Assembly (NCBI GenBank): GCA_049511415.1
Contig: JBEKYC010000020.1
Span: 1-64,000, forward strand
DNA from: Bog-159 sp049511415
GTDB lineage: Bacteria > Acidobacteriota > Terriglobia > Bryobacterales > Bryobacteraceae
Direction: 5' to 3'
Length of the DNA: 64,000 nucleotides
This document shows positions 63,779-64,000 of this stretch, piece after piece. Both the position numbers and the translations under genes were made by a program. How positions within the stretch are numbered: position 1 is the first letter of the stretch; each line of letters opens with the position of its first letter. Below the pieces are notes generated by a model. The model was not told where the DNA came from and searched no databases. It saw nothing but the letters and a program-made list of their open reading frames with translations.

Positions 63779-64000
63779 TTACAGGCGCCATGGGTTCGCG
63801 TTCGCGGCAAAGTTGGCATACCAAAGAACTGCATGAATATAGGTGGCGATGATCGTCCAATGTCTCAAGTTGATGGTCCGGTCGAGGATGCGGGCAATCT
63901 CGTCAGGACTCAGCCGGACACGCGGTTTGGGAATGGATGGTCTCCTGGTCGAACCAGGACTTCTTCAGAACTCGGGCTTACGGGCTGCCGACAGGTGTAC
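63779..64000 (-). pseudogene. Possible tyrosine recombinase (integrase) remnant
   Basis: The reverse strand reads PKPRVRLSPDEIARILDRTI, then NLRHWTIIATYIHAVLW, resembling the segment of tyrosine recombinases before the first catalytic Arg (typically SPEEIARLL...NLRHRTILATLYATGLR). The catalytic ALR region is not reached: the frame runs on to a stop at 63779 without it, and an in-frame stop precedes it near 63958. It looks like a short decayed fragment. The rest may lie beyond the window edge. Confidence 0.4.

Overview
The window is about 64 kb of GC-rich bacterial chromosome. Its gene content points to an acidobacterium of the Bryobacterales/Solibacter group. The signs are two ADOP-type duplicated-core permeases (one behind a PadR regulator), a DUF3738 (Soli_TIGR03435) domain, a DUF1549/DUF1553 plus DUF1501 pair, an ECF sigma factor next to a Ser/Thr kinase, tandem FG-GAP, HAF and Gloeo/Verruco repeat proteins, and a kumamolisin-like protease with Ig-like repeats. 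This assignment is inference from families, not from a marker gene. I recognise no rRNA, tRNA or CRISPR array.

Layout. 1-6.7 kb: 5' part of B12-dependent ribonucleotide reductase nrdJ (leftward, with a candidate NrdR box pair), a DinB-fold protein, a cytosolic Ser/Thr kinase with TPRs, and a tightly packed operon modB-modC-fmdE-like-thiE whose ModC has lost several ABC motifs. 6.7-13.6 kb: padR-ADOP operon, then a nested mobile-element graveyard (an ISNCY/IS1202-like element split by an IS3-family element, both with frameshifted transposases, flanked by an 18-bp direct repeat) and a decayed HUH/RAYT-like transposase. 13.8-25.7 kb: uvrB; a BlaI-type repressor with an M56 peptidase-DUF3738 fusion; two divergent 14-repeat FG-GAP exported proteins; a prolyl oligopeptidase and a HAF-repeat protein translationally coupled to the second of them. 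25.7-28 kb: DAHP synthase aroF behind what looks like a complete phenylalanine transcription attenuator (Phe-rich leader peptide, antiterminator, terminator), then a membrane-anchored unknown.

28-38 kb: a second ADOP permease, the cytochrome-like DUF1549/1553 protein with its DUF1501 partner, then a duplicated Gloeo/Verruco repeat gene of which one copy is decayed and joined to a remnant of an SBBP-type propeller protein. 38-48 kb: ECF sigma plus membrane kinase with propeller, a degenerate single-domain receiver, propeller and toxin remnants, an S53 protease, and a TPR plus MacB-like permease pair. 48-56.7 kb: an envelope-lipid neighbourhood with UDP-sulfoquinovose synthase, GT39 and GT21 glycosyltransferases, glutamine-dependent asparagine synthetase-like amidotransferase, two half-size EamA/SMR-like transporters and a membrane metallophosphoesterase. 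56.6-64 kb: tandem TolC paralogues without a pump, a Tat-exported Gfo/Idh/MocA oxidoreductase, a DUF4097 lipoprotein, a degenerate amidohydrolase-like lipoprotein, and an integrase remnant.

The strongest regulatory result is the attenuator upstream of aroF (25785-25947). The most interesting candidate systems are the modBC-fmdE-thiE operon with a motif-poor ModC, the lipid glycosylation neighbourhood at 48-56 kb, and the BlaI/M56-DUF3738 pair. Coding starts were adjusted where ribosome-binding sites, signal peptides or stop-start overlaps argued for an internal start.
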